Positions 33,855 to 43,489 of a stretch of DNA of 64,000 nt are shown one piece after another. Source of the stretch: Megalobrama amblycephala (Eukaryota; Chordata; Actinopteri; Cypriniformes; Xenocyprididae); the NCBI RefSeq assembly GCF_018812025.1, contig NC_063052.1:25557226-25621225 (forward strand). The letters run 5' to 3'. Within the stretch, counting starts at the first letter, position 1; the number at the start of each line of letters is the position of its first letter. The notes below the pieces were generated by a model, which was not told the origin of the DNA, searched no databases, and saw nothing but the letters and a program-made list of their open reading frames with translations. The position numbers were made by a program, and so were the translations under genes.

Positions 33855-35615
33855 GTGACCTGATCCAGCAAAATGAGTCACAGTGACCCAAATTTCAAAA
33901 TTGAGATTTTTGGTATCAATGGAAAGATGAGACAATAAGCTTTAAAATGATATCCTAGTCAAAGTCATACCTTGAATGGTTTTAAAGATATACCCATTTG
34001 AATTATGGTTGTCTGCCCTCTTTTTCAAATTGAAAACCTGAGAAAATCGCTTTTAAAGTTTTTTGCCCGTTTTTTTGTTGATATCTTTCAAAATCCATTG
34101 CATTAAAAGGGATAAACTATTTATTTTACAGCTTAATTTGACCAAAGACATTTTTATATATATAAATGCTAAACCAGGCTGAAGCTCAAATTATTTGAAA
34201 GTATTTATTTGAATTAACCCTTTAAGACCTGAAGGCTTTTTTAGAGGTTTTTTTTTTTTTTTTTTTTTTTTTCCTGAGCGACACACACAAAAGTAAAGAC
34301 TCATAATTCCAAAACTGTAGCAAGGAGAGTCAAAAGGTAGGTATCATTTGATAGAAAACATTTAAAATTTTAAGAAAATATAAATTACATTACATTTGGA
34401 CATTTTCTTGCTGGGAAACAGCTGATAAAAGACAAAAATATATATACTTTTTTAAAAATATTTTTTTTTTTTTTTTATTTGACATGGAATAACTCAGGAA
34501 CACAATAAGATCGCTAAAAAAATATTTTTTGGTGATGCTCTCCTATATGTGAGCTGCATCTGGTTCAAATTTCGTGGTGATAGCATAAAGAATAGTTTGA
34601 AAAATTGTTGTTCATTTTTTCCGCAGCCAGGTGGCGCCAACGGGCAGTAAACTCCGGTTTAGAGGTGCTTCTCAGCACTCGTTAGGAGTTTTTCAAAATG
34701 GTTAGATGCATTAAAAAGATGAGATTCTAAGCTTTAAAATGATATCTATTTTGTGTTATTCCACGTTGGAAAACGAACATGGATGGGTCCGAGAACATTG
34801 GATACACACTGCATCCCGGAGAGATGAGAGACATGTTTTTAGCCAAGTATGTTAAATCATTCCGTGAGTAATATCTTGTGATCAACGCAATATATTATAT
34901 TGATTTTGGATTCATTTTAATCTTGAGAGTCTGCTTTAAAAATTGATGTGCCATTTTTATGATCTGTGCATTTTTCATGAAGTTATGAGTACGTGAAATA
35001 TACATACCTGTATTCAGTTAGCGGCTGTGCTGTTTTTGTTGTAAACGCATATTACTCAGACTCATTAGAGGGTGAAAACAACGCAACAGAAGCATGTGGG
35101 AGGCTTGATATGAAAGTTTAAAGTCTCTGGTTTTGTATGCAAAAAAAAATTTTGTGCTACCTATATGGATTCAATTTTTATTGGCTTTTAAAGAGAGACT
35201 GGCTGGACCGATCGCGTGCCTGTCAGTCGAAACTGGGCATCCCATTGTTACAAATCAGCTTTTAGGTCAGTGTGTTTACATTTCTAAGCTTTTTGATTGG
35301 TACTATACAACGTGTGACACCATATTTGTAGAGCAGAGATAATGACGTTTCAGGGGATACCGGGAAATGCTCATAAGTGACGAGAGGAGTTGATAAGTTC
35401 ATTTCCAGCGAATTTAGTAAAACTATGTCAAATTTAATAGCCATTTAAATACCTTTACTCAATTATCTGGACTACGAAAATTTGGGAGATTATTTTTGAA
35501 AGTCTGTTCTTTGAAATTAGTTTAAAAATCGATTTTTTCATTGTTTTTCCACGATTGGCCCATATCTTAAAATAGAACGTTGCGACTTCCGACTCATTTC
35601 GCCAGATCGGGTCAC
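33855..35615. mobile_element. DNA transposon-like element, GTGACC termini
   Basis: Ends GTGACCTGATCCAGC and GCCAGATCGGGTCAC are inverted repeats, and the next block AAAATGAGTC pairs with GACTCATTT. AAAT flanks both ends (33851-33854, 35616-35619). It contains a T run at 34245-34272 and an exon-like segment at 34779-34871. Confidence 0.75.
34779..34871 (+). other. Exon-like 30-codon segment inside the element
   Basis: ATG to TAA encodes MDGSENIGYTLHPGEMRDMF and ten further residues. The end overlaps a good splice donor (CC|GTGAGTAA, exon end 34863). It may be a remnant first exon of the parental transposase. I do not recognise the protein. Confidence 0.35.
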
Positions 35616-35958
35616 AAATTAGCCAGTCCAACTTGTATTCATTGTCATCAAGCCATCAGTCTTGCCGTCTTAGTCATCTGCATTAATTACTAATTTCTTC
35701 CACTGCAAGAAACGACTCCAGCCCAGAAGGCAGTTTCCCATTCAGGAACAAAGTCAGTATTAAGGATTTTGAAGCTTAAAATTCTACTGTTTTTGAATTA
35801 TATTTACTGTCTGTTTTAATCATTTCCAATTGTATCTGGACATTTTAATTCAACTTCAACAAAGAGGATGGATTTGTATGTTTAGGAGTGTTGTATACAT
35901 AATAATAAAAATGTATAGCCTATAAATGTATATAATGTAAAATATTTTATGCCCATGT

Positions 35959-36345
35959 TGTCACTTTACACAGCCACCACCACAATCATCAGATCCCATT
36001 CACCTGACTTCTAATCACTTGCACCTGTCATCAATCACTAACCAGCACTATAAAGCAGCACTTCTCCCCTTCACTTACTGTCGGGTCTCAACTTTACCTG
36101 GTCAGTACTCACCTGATCCTTGGATTCTCCTCTGCCTTCGCTAGCGATCGTCATCAGCCTCTTCAGCTCTGCTCCATGCCCTGGAATAGAGAAAGACTTC
36201 AGTATACAAATAAGACATTATCAAAGACTTTCCATCAATATGTTTGCTTACCTGGATTCTCCCTCGTTTGTGTTGATCTTCTGTTTGCAATAAACCTGCC
36301 ATATTACCTTCACTTACCTCTGTGTCCCGTGTATACCTGCTGACA
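35959..36345 (+). mobile_element. Solo LTR with perfect 5-bp TSD
   Basis: It begins TGTCACTTTACAC and ends TGCTGACA. The 5-bp duplication CATGT lies at 35954-35958 and 36346-36350. Internally there is a TATAAAG box (near 36050) and an AATAAA signal (36289-36294), as expected for an LTR with U3-R-U5 order. Recombination between two LTRs has removed any internal part. Confidence 0.9.
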
Positions 36346-36419
36346 CATGTATTTTCAAATTTAAAATATTTTAAATAAATGTCATGTTGTGACACAAATC
36401 ATGTCTTTATTTTACAGTA

Positions 36420-36606
36420 CACAATGAAAGCAGTTTACAGTAATTGTATATTTGCTGTGATAACAATACAGCAGTAATAATAATAGAACACTGTAAAATG
36501 TATGGTAACTGCTGGCAGCAATTAGCAAGCAAGTTGCTGTGTTCTATTCCACAGTATGCTTACTGTAAATTTAATCACGGTAACTATTTTGTTACATTAT
36601 TATACA
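36420..36606. mobile_element. ACAGTAA-rich MITE, left part (right part 38757-38900)
   Basis: Dense TTACAGTAA/TTACTGTAA motifs stop at the LTR retroelement boundary and resume on its other side with the same motifs. The retroelement therefore inserted into this MITE. Confidence 0.6.
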
Positions 36607-37054
36607 GTAATTGTTACGGATGTGTATGCAGGAGAGATGAGGCGAATACGGAGATCCACAAACAATAGGGTTTAATGATAATCCAGGAGTATAATACAAC
36701 AGGGTACATAAACACAACCTAAACACAACAGAGAACGGACAGGGAGTGAAAGGAGTGAGTCCATTATAAAGGCAGTGCTGATGAGGAAGTCCTGGTGCAG
36801 GTGATCCGTGATGATGGGGAGAAGACGAGGGAAGTGAGTGCAGGTGTGGAGACAAGATGATGGGAAATGGAGTCCGGGAGACAAGGGAACTTTGACATTA
36901 CCTCCCCCTCCCGGTAGGGGGGGTGGGCGCCCTGGAGACCTCATGCAGGTGCAGGGAGAGGAGCGGACAGGAACGGACGTCTCTAGGGCGGATCCATGAG
37001 CCATGGCGGGTCAGGTGCCTTGGGCGGCCATGGAGGGTCAGGGGCCTTGGAAGG

Positions 37055-37912
37055 TCACGGTGGGTCAGGAGTCTTGGGCGGCCATGGTGGAGGCAGGGCT
37101 GACGACACCTGGGCGGTGATTGACTGAGGTGGACCAGGTAGAAGAGGAGACCAGGGTGCAGCCGAAATGCTGTCGAGCCCAGGCGGCGCTGAGGGTCTGG
37201 CGGGACATGGCGATGCCGACGGCTCAGACAACCGAGGCGCAGGCGAGGTTCCAGAAGGCCGCAGAGGAGCCAGAATGACAGATGACCAAGGTAGAGTAGG
37301 AGGGAGTGAGGAAGCCAACGGAACCAAAGGGACGGAGGGACGAGGTGAAGCCGGAGGAGTGTAGTCCTGAGGTGAGGGCAGGCTGACGAATGACCAATGC
37401 GAAACCGGAGGGAGGATGGAGCCTGGCGGAACTGGTGGGCTGAGGGGCCACGGTGGAGATGAGGGAGGTTGGAGCCAAGGAGGAGCTGATGGACCAACGG
37501 GCCGAGGTGGAGTCCTGGTCGAGGAGGCTGGAGGTGGAGACCTGGGAACCACTGACCACGTGGTAGCTGTGAACTGACAGACCCATAGCGAACACACATA
37601 ACGCATGGAGGGCTGAGGGTGAGCATATGGGCTGACAGGAAGCAGCGGAGATGATGCATGGAGGCAGATGGGAAGAGGTGGGAGAGGGAGGCAGGGAGGG
37701 GACACAGACTCAGGGCTGGACGGGACCAGCGGGGAAACATGCAGTTCAGAGCTGGTAGCTGGAGCGGGCTTGGCGAAGTCTGGAGCTACTGGCTCGGCGG
37801 CTGCGGCTGGAGCTACTGGCTTGGAGAGGGCTAGATCTACTGGCTCGGAGAGGGCTGGAGCTACTGGTTTGGAGAGAGCTGGAAAAGGGGTCCAGTCCAT
37901 CCCCTCATACAC
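37055..37912 (-). CDS. Proline/serine-rich ORF of the LTR element
   Basis: 285 codons of low-complexity Pro/Ser/Ala sequence (for example LSKPVAPALSEPV and SPPCLPLPPLPIC). It lies between the gag-like piece and the 3' LTR. Two other long frames overlap it (36898-37740 minus and 37668-38225 plus), a consequence of the GC-rich repetitive composition. There is no recognised domain. It may be part of the original Gag C-terminus. Confidence 0.4.
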   Translation of the reverse strand: MYEGMDWTPFPALSKPVAPALSEPVDLALSKPVAPAAAAEPVAPDFAKPAPATSSELHVSPLVPSSPESVSPPCLPLPPLPICLHASSPLLPVSPYAHPQPSMRYVCSLWVCQFTATTWSVVPRSPPPASSTRTPPRPVGPSAPPWLQPPSSPPWPLSPPVPPGSILPPVSHWSFVSLPSPQDYTPPASPRPSVPLVPLASSLPPTLPWSSVILAPLRPSGTSPAPRLSEPSASPCPARPSAPPGLDSISAAPWSPLLPGPPQSITAQVSSALPPPWPPKTPDPP

Positions 37913-37914
37913 GA

Positions 37915-38106
37915 TTAAAATCCCAGTGGGAACTGGAGAGGGCTCGGCCGAGACTGGAGAGGACTCAGCGGAGATTGCAGTGGGCTCAGCGGAGATTGCA
38001 GAGGGCTCAGCGGAGATTGCAGGGGGCTCAGCGGAGATAGTAGTGGGCTCAGCAGAGATTGCAGAGGGCTCAGCGGAGATTGCAGAGGGCTCTGCGGAGA
38101 CTGTAG
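37915..38106. repeat. 21-bp minisatellite within the LTR element
   Basis: About nine copies of a GGGCTCAGCGGAGATTGCAG-type unit. Read on the minus strand they encode a seven-residue SPLQSPL repeat. Confidence 0.9.
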
Positions 38107-38221
38107 AGGGTTTGGACCTCTTCCTCTTCCTCCTCTTAGAACGCCCGGACTCAGAGGGTATTGAGCCCGGCAGATTACAGGTGAAAAGTTCACTGGAGGG
38201 GTATGTGGAGGAAGATGGAGA

Positions 38222-38521
38222 CTAACGAACTGGCCAGGCCACCCGTGTTTTTGAGGGAACTGGACGAGATGAGCACTCAAAACCCGGAACCTCTTCGACA
38301 ACGAATTTGGAGCTATTTAAATACAAAATTAAATTAATAGTATCGCTTAAGGAAACATAATCGTCAGGTTCGTCAAAACGGATAGTGCTCTCGTCCAGTC
38401 CGCTCAGAAACAGGGCGTTTAAATGAGCGTCTGACCAATTCGTCAGAAAAGCCAACTCAACAAACTCCTCCACATACCTCACCAGCGAACGTCCGAGGCG
38501 AATACAGAGATCCACAAACAA
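38222..38521 (-). pseudogene. gag-like fragment fused to LTR
   Basis: The ORF starts inside the 5' LTR (MFVDLCIRLGR) and runs through the deletion junction into SLVRYVEEFVELAFLTNW and FLSGLDESTIRFDEPDD. This resembles the capsid region of fish Ty3/gypsy Gag proteins. It is a fragment produced by a deletion, not a complete gene. Confidence 0.65.
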
Positions 38522-39659
38522 TAGGGTTTAATGATAATCCAGGAGTATAATACAACGTGGTACATAAACACAACCTAAACACAACAGAGAACGGACAGGG
38601 AGTGAAGGGAGTGAGTCCATTATAAAGGCAGTGCTGATGAGGAAGTCCAGGTGCAGGTGATCCATGATGATGGGGAGAAGACGAGGGAAGTGAGTGCAGG
38701 TGTGGAGACAAGAGGATGATGGGAAATGGAGTCCGGGAGACAAGGGAACTATGACAGTAATATTACCGTAATGATAAACACAGTAAAAATGGTTACTGTA
38801 ATTATAATTACGGTAACTATTGTGTTACTGTTTATTATTACAGTAATATTACTGTATAATAATAAACACGGTAACACTCATTATTATAGCTCGAAAGAAC
38901 TATTATTTGACTAGAGAAAACTTATTTCACATTTTCGAGCCAGCATGTCACAAAGGGTATTCTGGTTTGAGCTCACACTCCGCTAGCATGCTCTGACACA
39001 GACACACAGAGCATTGTACGTTATTATTAGTTTAAAATGATATTTGTGTATGACTAAACTGTAATATTTCTTTAAAACAAAACACTTTGCAGGTCTATCA
39101 TCTGTAGCCACACACCAGTCATCATCAGTTAGTCTGTGTCCCACCCCAACACACACACCAGAGAAAAATCTTTGCAGGTCGTATGGCTGAGAGAGAGCTT
39201 ACAGCTTTTCAGTGAGCTCAATTATGGTAACGCTGCATTTTTTGTCAGTAATGGTAACAGCGTTGTAACAGGGGAAAAGTAATTAGTTTGATTACTCGTT
39301 ACTGAAAAAAAGTAACGCCGTTTATTTATAACGCCGTTATTCCCATCACTGGTTGTTTGCGTCCAGCGCTTCCAGGTTCTAAGTCAGAACGCCGACTCAT
39401 TATTGGCCGACTCCTGCGTCAGCATCACACACATGCGTCGCGCTGCTCACGTGTGCAGCTTTGGCCAATACTGAGCCGGCATTCGGACGTAAACACGGAA
39501 GAATAAAGTTGTTGTTTTTGTTTTGTTTTTGCGCACACAAAAAAGTATTCTCATCGCTTGATAAAATTAAATTTGAATCACTGCAGTCAAGTCGACTGTT
39601 TTAATTGTTTTTAGTACCATTCTGTTAAACTGCTGTCTATGGAGGAGTCATATACCTCA

Positions 39660-39780
39660 TTTATTTCATCAAAAATATCTTAATTTGTGTTCTGAAGATG
39701 AACAAAGGTCTTACGGGTGTGGAATGACATGAGGGTGAATAATTAATGAGAGAATTTTCATTTTTGGGCAAACTAACCCT
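39660..39780. mobile_element. Solo end of TTAA foldback family
   Basis: ATATCTTAATTTGTGTTCTG to GGGCAAACTAACCCT, with TTAA at 39781-39784. It lies about 0.76 kb upstream of the galr1 start codon. Confidence 0.7.
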
Positions 39781-39784
39781 TTAA

Positions 39785-39970
39785 GCCTATAGTCCCAGAC
39801 TAAAATGCATATTTGAGCTGTTTAACTGAAAGCAACTTGCACTGACATATCTTAAAATATGTAATTGTTTTATCTCAAGATGCACATTAGTAATGTTTTT
39901 TTTTTTTCTAGGGCACATTTATAAAAGCTGCTTAAATGTCCTAATTGTCCTAATCCCCACCCCCAAATGC
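39785..39970. repeat. MITE fragment, inverted relative to 28440-28640
   Basis: Shares ATCTCAAGATGCACAT and a GGGCACATTTATAAAAGC-type block with the 28.5-kb copy in reverse orientation. Confidence 0.5.
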
Positions 39971-40009
39971 TTTATGAACTTGCTTTTTTATATATACTAT
40001 TTATATTAA

Positions 40010-40539
40010 ATATCCTTTGCACATTTCATCTCAACACAATACAATGTAACTTTCAATTGAGTTGAGAAGGTGGGGGTGACTCTTGAATCATAGATCCTGC
40101 TTTTCCATGTTCATAAGAGGATGGGTGAGTAAGGCTCGGAAATTGGTGTCTCTGTGACGTCCACACAAGCAATATTTTATCGCGGCAGCAGAGCGGCTCT
40201 TTTCCACCTAGCGCGAGCGCAAATACTAGAAGAGCTTCTGCAGATGAAAACATAAATCTAAGCGCCATCAATGTGAGAAAGCAAAAGGACTGTCGGAAGC
40301 TTCATTTCTGAGAATTATTTTTATTGCTATGAAAGTGTGAACAATACAAATATTGTGATGCTCGTGAATGATCACCTTCAACTCAAACCTCGTCGTTGTT
40401 GCACTCCGGTAAACTTTAAAGGATTTTCCAATCAAAGCCTCTCTTCTGGAAAATCAACCAAGAACCAAGAAAACTAATTGCAGGAGATCTTCAAGGTTTC
40501 GTTTTCAGGACAAACCGTCAAAATACGCCAACGTTAAAG
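40010..40539 (+). promoter_or_regulatory. galr1: galr1 5' flank and leader
   Basis: Non-repetitive sequence upstream of the ATG. A CRE-like TGACGT half-site lies at 40155-40160, an AT-rich AATATTTTAT near 40171 and a GC-rich CTAGCGCGAGCGC near 40209. Two upstream ATGs could lie in the leader: a four-codon ORF (40329-40340) and a 39-codon ORF (40358-40477). Transcription start is not determinable. Confidence 0.4.
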
Positions 40540-41193
40540 ATGAACGTCCAAAACAGCAGTGATTTAGACAGACCTGAAGGCAACTTGGAGGCACCTGAAA
40601 AAACCCTTTTTGGCATCGGCACCGACAACTTCGTCACGCTTCTGATCTTTGGACTCATTTTTACTCTAGGGGTCCTGGGAAACTCTCTGGTTATCACTGT
40701 TCTGGCTCAACGCAAACCTGGACAGCAACGAAGCACCACCAACATCTTCATCCTCAACCTCAGCGTGGCAGATCTGTCCTATCTGCTCTTCTGCATCCCC
40801 TTTCAGTCAACAGTTTACATGCTGCCCACATGGATCCTGGGTGCCTTTATTTGCAAGTTTATCCACTACTTTTTCACCGTGTCCATGTTGGTGAGCATCT
40901 TCACTTTATCAGCCATGTCGGTGGACAGGTACATCGCCATAGTGCACTGCAGAAAGTCCTCATCCATTCGAGTTTCGAGGCATGCATTGATCGGGGTGCT
41001 GATCATATGGGTGCTTTCTTTAGCCATGGCCACCCCGGTTGCCTACTATCAGGGTATCGTGGAAAGTAAGGACAACAGTACGTTTTGCTGGGAAGTGTGG
41101 CCAGATCACAGCAAGAGGAAAATCTATGTGGTGTGCACTTTTGTCTTTGGATATGTGCTGCCGTTGATTCTGATATCTTTCTGTTATGCCAAG
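40540..41193 (+). CDS. galr1: galr1 exon 1 (N-terminus to TM5)
   Basis: Codes from MNVQNSS to FCYAK. The donor is AAG|GTTAGT at 41194. An open frame continues into the intron to 41259, which is an artefact. Confidence 0.95.
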
Positions 41194-42116
41194 GTTAGTG
41201 ATGAATATTTTATATTCATTTTTATTCCATTGAGTCCAGAACAAAACATGAAAGAATAAATAAATAAAATAACATATGGGTCTATGGGACCTCTCTGTTT
41301 TATGCATTTGTCACATGACAACAAAAATTGCATCTCCTGCATGTTGATTTGGCTAACAAAATGTTTTCCAATATTATTTTTTACCACCTAGATCTATTTT
41401 TTACTTTAAGCCCCACAAAATATATCAAAATAAATATTAAGAAATGTAAAACTTATATATTTTATAGAATGATCCATTGTGTGTATTCAATTCACTTGTA
41501 TAAATAGTTGTATATTTGAATAACTTTATATATCTGTGTGTCAAATCATTGACCCATCATTCTCACATTTTAATTTTCAAATGACTATGTGTCAATGTGT
41601 CTTTAGGTCCTGAATCATTTGCATAAGAAGTTAAGAAATGTCTCCAAAAAGTCTGAGGCATCAAAAAAGAAGGTAAGAAATATTAAGAGTGCTTGCTTCA
41701 AATATTAAAATATAATCTCATATCTCCCACACGTTTGTTAATTGTGGACTTGTCAATTGTTTATTATTTTGTGAAAACCAGCAGAAATGTCTCTCCACCT
41801 CTCTTGACAGACTGCTCAGACAGTTCTGGTGGTTGTGGTGGTCTTCTGCCTGTCCTGGCTGCCTCATCACGTGGTGCACCTGTGGGTCGAGTTTGGCTCC
41901 TTCCCCCTGAACCAGGCGTCCTTCGTGCTCCGCGTGGCAGCCCATTGTCTGGCCTACAGCAACTCATCTGTTAATCCTGTTATTTATGCGTTCCTTTCCG
42001 AGAACTTCAGGCAGGCGTATAAGCAGGTTTTCCGTTGTAGGGTGGCTTCTGAGTGCCCAACAAATGAGGCCAGAGAGATGAAGGCAGCACCATCCACCAA
42101 CTGCACCACTGTGTAA
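40540..42116 (+). CDS. galr1: Galanin receptor type 1, complete, three exons
   Basis: A class A (rhodopsin-like) receptor for the neuropeptide galanin, coupled in this family to Gi/o and lowering cAMP at the neuronal plasma membrane. Exons are 40540-41193 (218 aa), 41607-41672 (22 aa) and 41811-42116 (101 aa), giving 341 aa against 349 in human. Both introns are phase 0 (413 and 138 bp) with GT-AG ends, at the positions known for GALR1. Visible features: N-glycosylation at N5 (NSS) and N179 (NST), TM1 with GNSLVITVL, TM2 NLSVADL, and the C105-C183 disulphide. DRY is at 129-131, the TM6 WLPHHVVHLW ligand-pocket histidines at 259-263, and NPVIY at 295-299. A palmitoylation-type cysteine sits at 316. 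The ATG has A at -3. The match to GALR1, rather than GALR2, is strong through the loops (FIHYFFTVSMLVSIFTL, LNHLHKKL, KKSEASKKK). The a/b paralogue is unresolved. Confidence 0.97.
41607..41672 (+). CDS. galr1: galr1 exon 2 (third intracellular loop)
   Basis: 66 nt encoding VLNHLHKKLRNVSKKS and EASKKK. Acceptor is TCTTTAG, donor is AAG|GTAAGA. This loop contacts the G protein. Confidence 0.95.
41811..42116 (+). CDS. galr1: galr1 exon 3 (TM6, TM7, C-tail)
   Basis: Codes from TAQTVLVVVV to STNCTTV, stop TAA at 42114-42116. Acceptor is CTCTTGACAG. Confidence 0.95.
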   Translation, partial: TAQTVLVVVVVFCLSWLPHHVVHLWVEFGSFPLNQASFVLRVAAHCLAYSNSSVNPVIYAFLSENFRQAYKQVFRCRVASECPTNEAREMKAAPSTNCTTV

Positions 42117-42700
42117 TTCCTGCAGCTGTTATGTTTGTCAATTTATGATAGCTTAAAAAAGACTTAAAGTTGAGTTTTTAAGATTGGGAGAAGGCGAGAA
42201 GCTTGTTATATATTGATTTAAATTGATAAGAATTGATCATGGTTGGAAATTGGCCAGTGTTTTTCTTATATGCTTGGAGATTTGAGTGGTTGCCAATTTT
42301 TAAGGGCTTTTGACATGTTAAAAAAGCATTTGCTGTGTGCTTGCTCACGATGATGAATTTCTTTGGAGTGCAATCGAGACCTTACTTAGCACCTGCTGTG
42401 AAGCTGTAGTGATGTGTATGGCCTGTAAATACGTGCAATCAAAAAAAAAAAAAAAAAAAAAAATGGTGAAGGTTAAGGAGAGTGAGGATCTGGTTTTCCT
42501 TTTCCTACAGGGAAAATAGTCTGAAATGTAATTAACTGTTATCTTGAGCCATGATATAATTTCTCAGTCTTTCAAAGTCTATCAAAAGCTTGTTTAATAG
42601 CATTTTCCCCTTTATATCATCTGGGGGGGGGGGGGGGGGTCTTGCTGGTCTTGGAAATGTCCCATATGTTGTACATAAGGTATAATTATTAGAACATTTT
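42117..42700 (+). other. galr1 3' flank
   Basis: Probably 3' UTR at its start. No clear AATAAA was found in the first 500 bp. It contains an A run (42440-42463) and a G run of 17 (42624-42640). Confidence 0.4.
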
Positions 42701-42701
42701 G

Positions 42702-42999
42702 GTCACACTTTACTTAAAGCCTTTATAAATATTATATTACATTATAAAAGTATTTTTAATGAATGAAAAATGTCCTCATGAATAATTGTAATCACAGTTA
42801 TGATATATTATAATATTTTATACTTTTAGAAAGTAATGCATAAAACACAACCAATTTCAGATGTACAATAAATCTGCAAATATTATAATGCATTTTTACT
42901 TTGGTTACAAATATGTATGATATAATGCATTATAACATACATTATGAATACATTTATAATCCATTTTACATAAAGACATTTAGTAAAGTGTTACCAACA
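42702..42999. mobile_element. MITE with GGT(C/A)ACACTTTACTTAAAG ends
   Basis: Left GGTCACACTTTACTTA is matched by TAGTAAAGTGTTACC at the right. The interior is AT-rich with no coding potential. Confidence 0.65.
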
Positions 43000-43045
43000 T
43001 TTTATATACAGTACATCATGTTAGAAAATCACTTAACAATTTGGC

Positions 43046-43127
43046 TTATTATATTATATTATATTATATTATATTATATTATATTATATTATATTATATT
43101 ATATTATATTATATTATATTATATTAT
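43046..43127. repeat. (ATATT)n minisatellite
   Basis: About 16 copies of a five-base ATATT unit. Confidence 0.95.
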
Positions 43128-43190
43128 GTTAATGTAGTATAATCAACATGCTATCAAATGCTTGCTATATTGCATGTATATTTTCTTTTG

Positions 43191-43191
<1 letters not shown>

Positions 43192-43243
<52 letters not shown>
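43192..43243. repeat. (TA)n microsatellite
   Basis: About 26 TA units. Confidence 0.95.
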
Positions 43244-43246
<3 letters not shown>

Positions 43247-43489
43247 CTGAACATCTCCAAAATAATGTAAACACCATAGTGTAGTATATTTTAAATATAT
43301 TTAATAGCATTTTAATAGCATTTTTGCTAAGCACTATGAATGAAAGCCAGTATTACTGATACCAGCACTGGTGCTGATTCTCTAATGAATGTATTTTTTT
43401 TTTTTTTTCTCAATTTTAGGCATTAATTATAGCCATTTAAATACAGTATAATTGAAAGCTATCATTTTTAAAGGCCTGTGTCTTTAATA

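Larger units (their letters stand above)
36612..38756 (-). mobile_element. Short LTR retroelement (Ty3/gypsy-like, non-autonomous)
   Basis: Two direct repeats, 36612-36897 and 38495-38756, flank a 1.6-kb interior. The duplication GTAAT lies outside both ends (36607-36611, 38757-38761). On the minus strand the LTR has TG...CA ends (TGTCA...TAACA). A polypurine tract GGGAGGGGGAGGTAA sits just before the 3' LTR at 36898. The right LTR lacks its inner edge, and the primer-binding site with the start of gag is deleted. There is no reverse transcriptase, protease or integrase. The interior is gag-like and proline-rich only, so it would depend on another element for movement. Confidence 0.88.
30737..39351. 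mobile_element. hAT-type MITE expanded to 8.6 kb by nested insertions
   Basis: The left end CAGTGTTGGGCATGTTACTT (30737) is matched by TAACGCCGTTATTCCCATCACTG ending region at 39351 (inverted CAGTGATGGGAATAACGG). The identical 8-bp duplication GTTGTTTG lies at 30729-30736 and 39352-39359. Subterminal GTAACTA/AGTAACG motifs occur on both sides. Everything in between is later insertions. Confidence 0.85.

Noticed and set aside
36898..37740. 280-codon minus-strand ORF and overlapping plus-strand ORFs in the LTR element
   Set aside because: These are alternative frames of a GC-rich repetitive segment. At most one can be genuine, and none shows a domain.
41194..41259. Extension of the galr1 exon 1 frame to a stop at 41259
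   Set aside because: This is readthrough into intron 1. The GTTAGT donor and the matching downstream exons give the full receptor.
42867..42872. AATAAA as the galr1 polyadenylation signal
   Set aside because: It lies within a MITE (42702-42999) 750 bp past the stop codon, so it is not convincing without transcript data.
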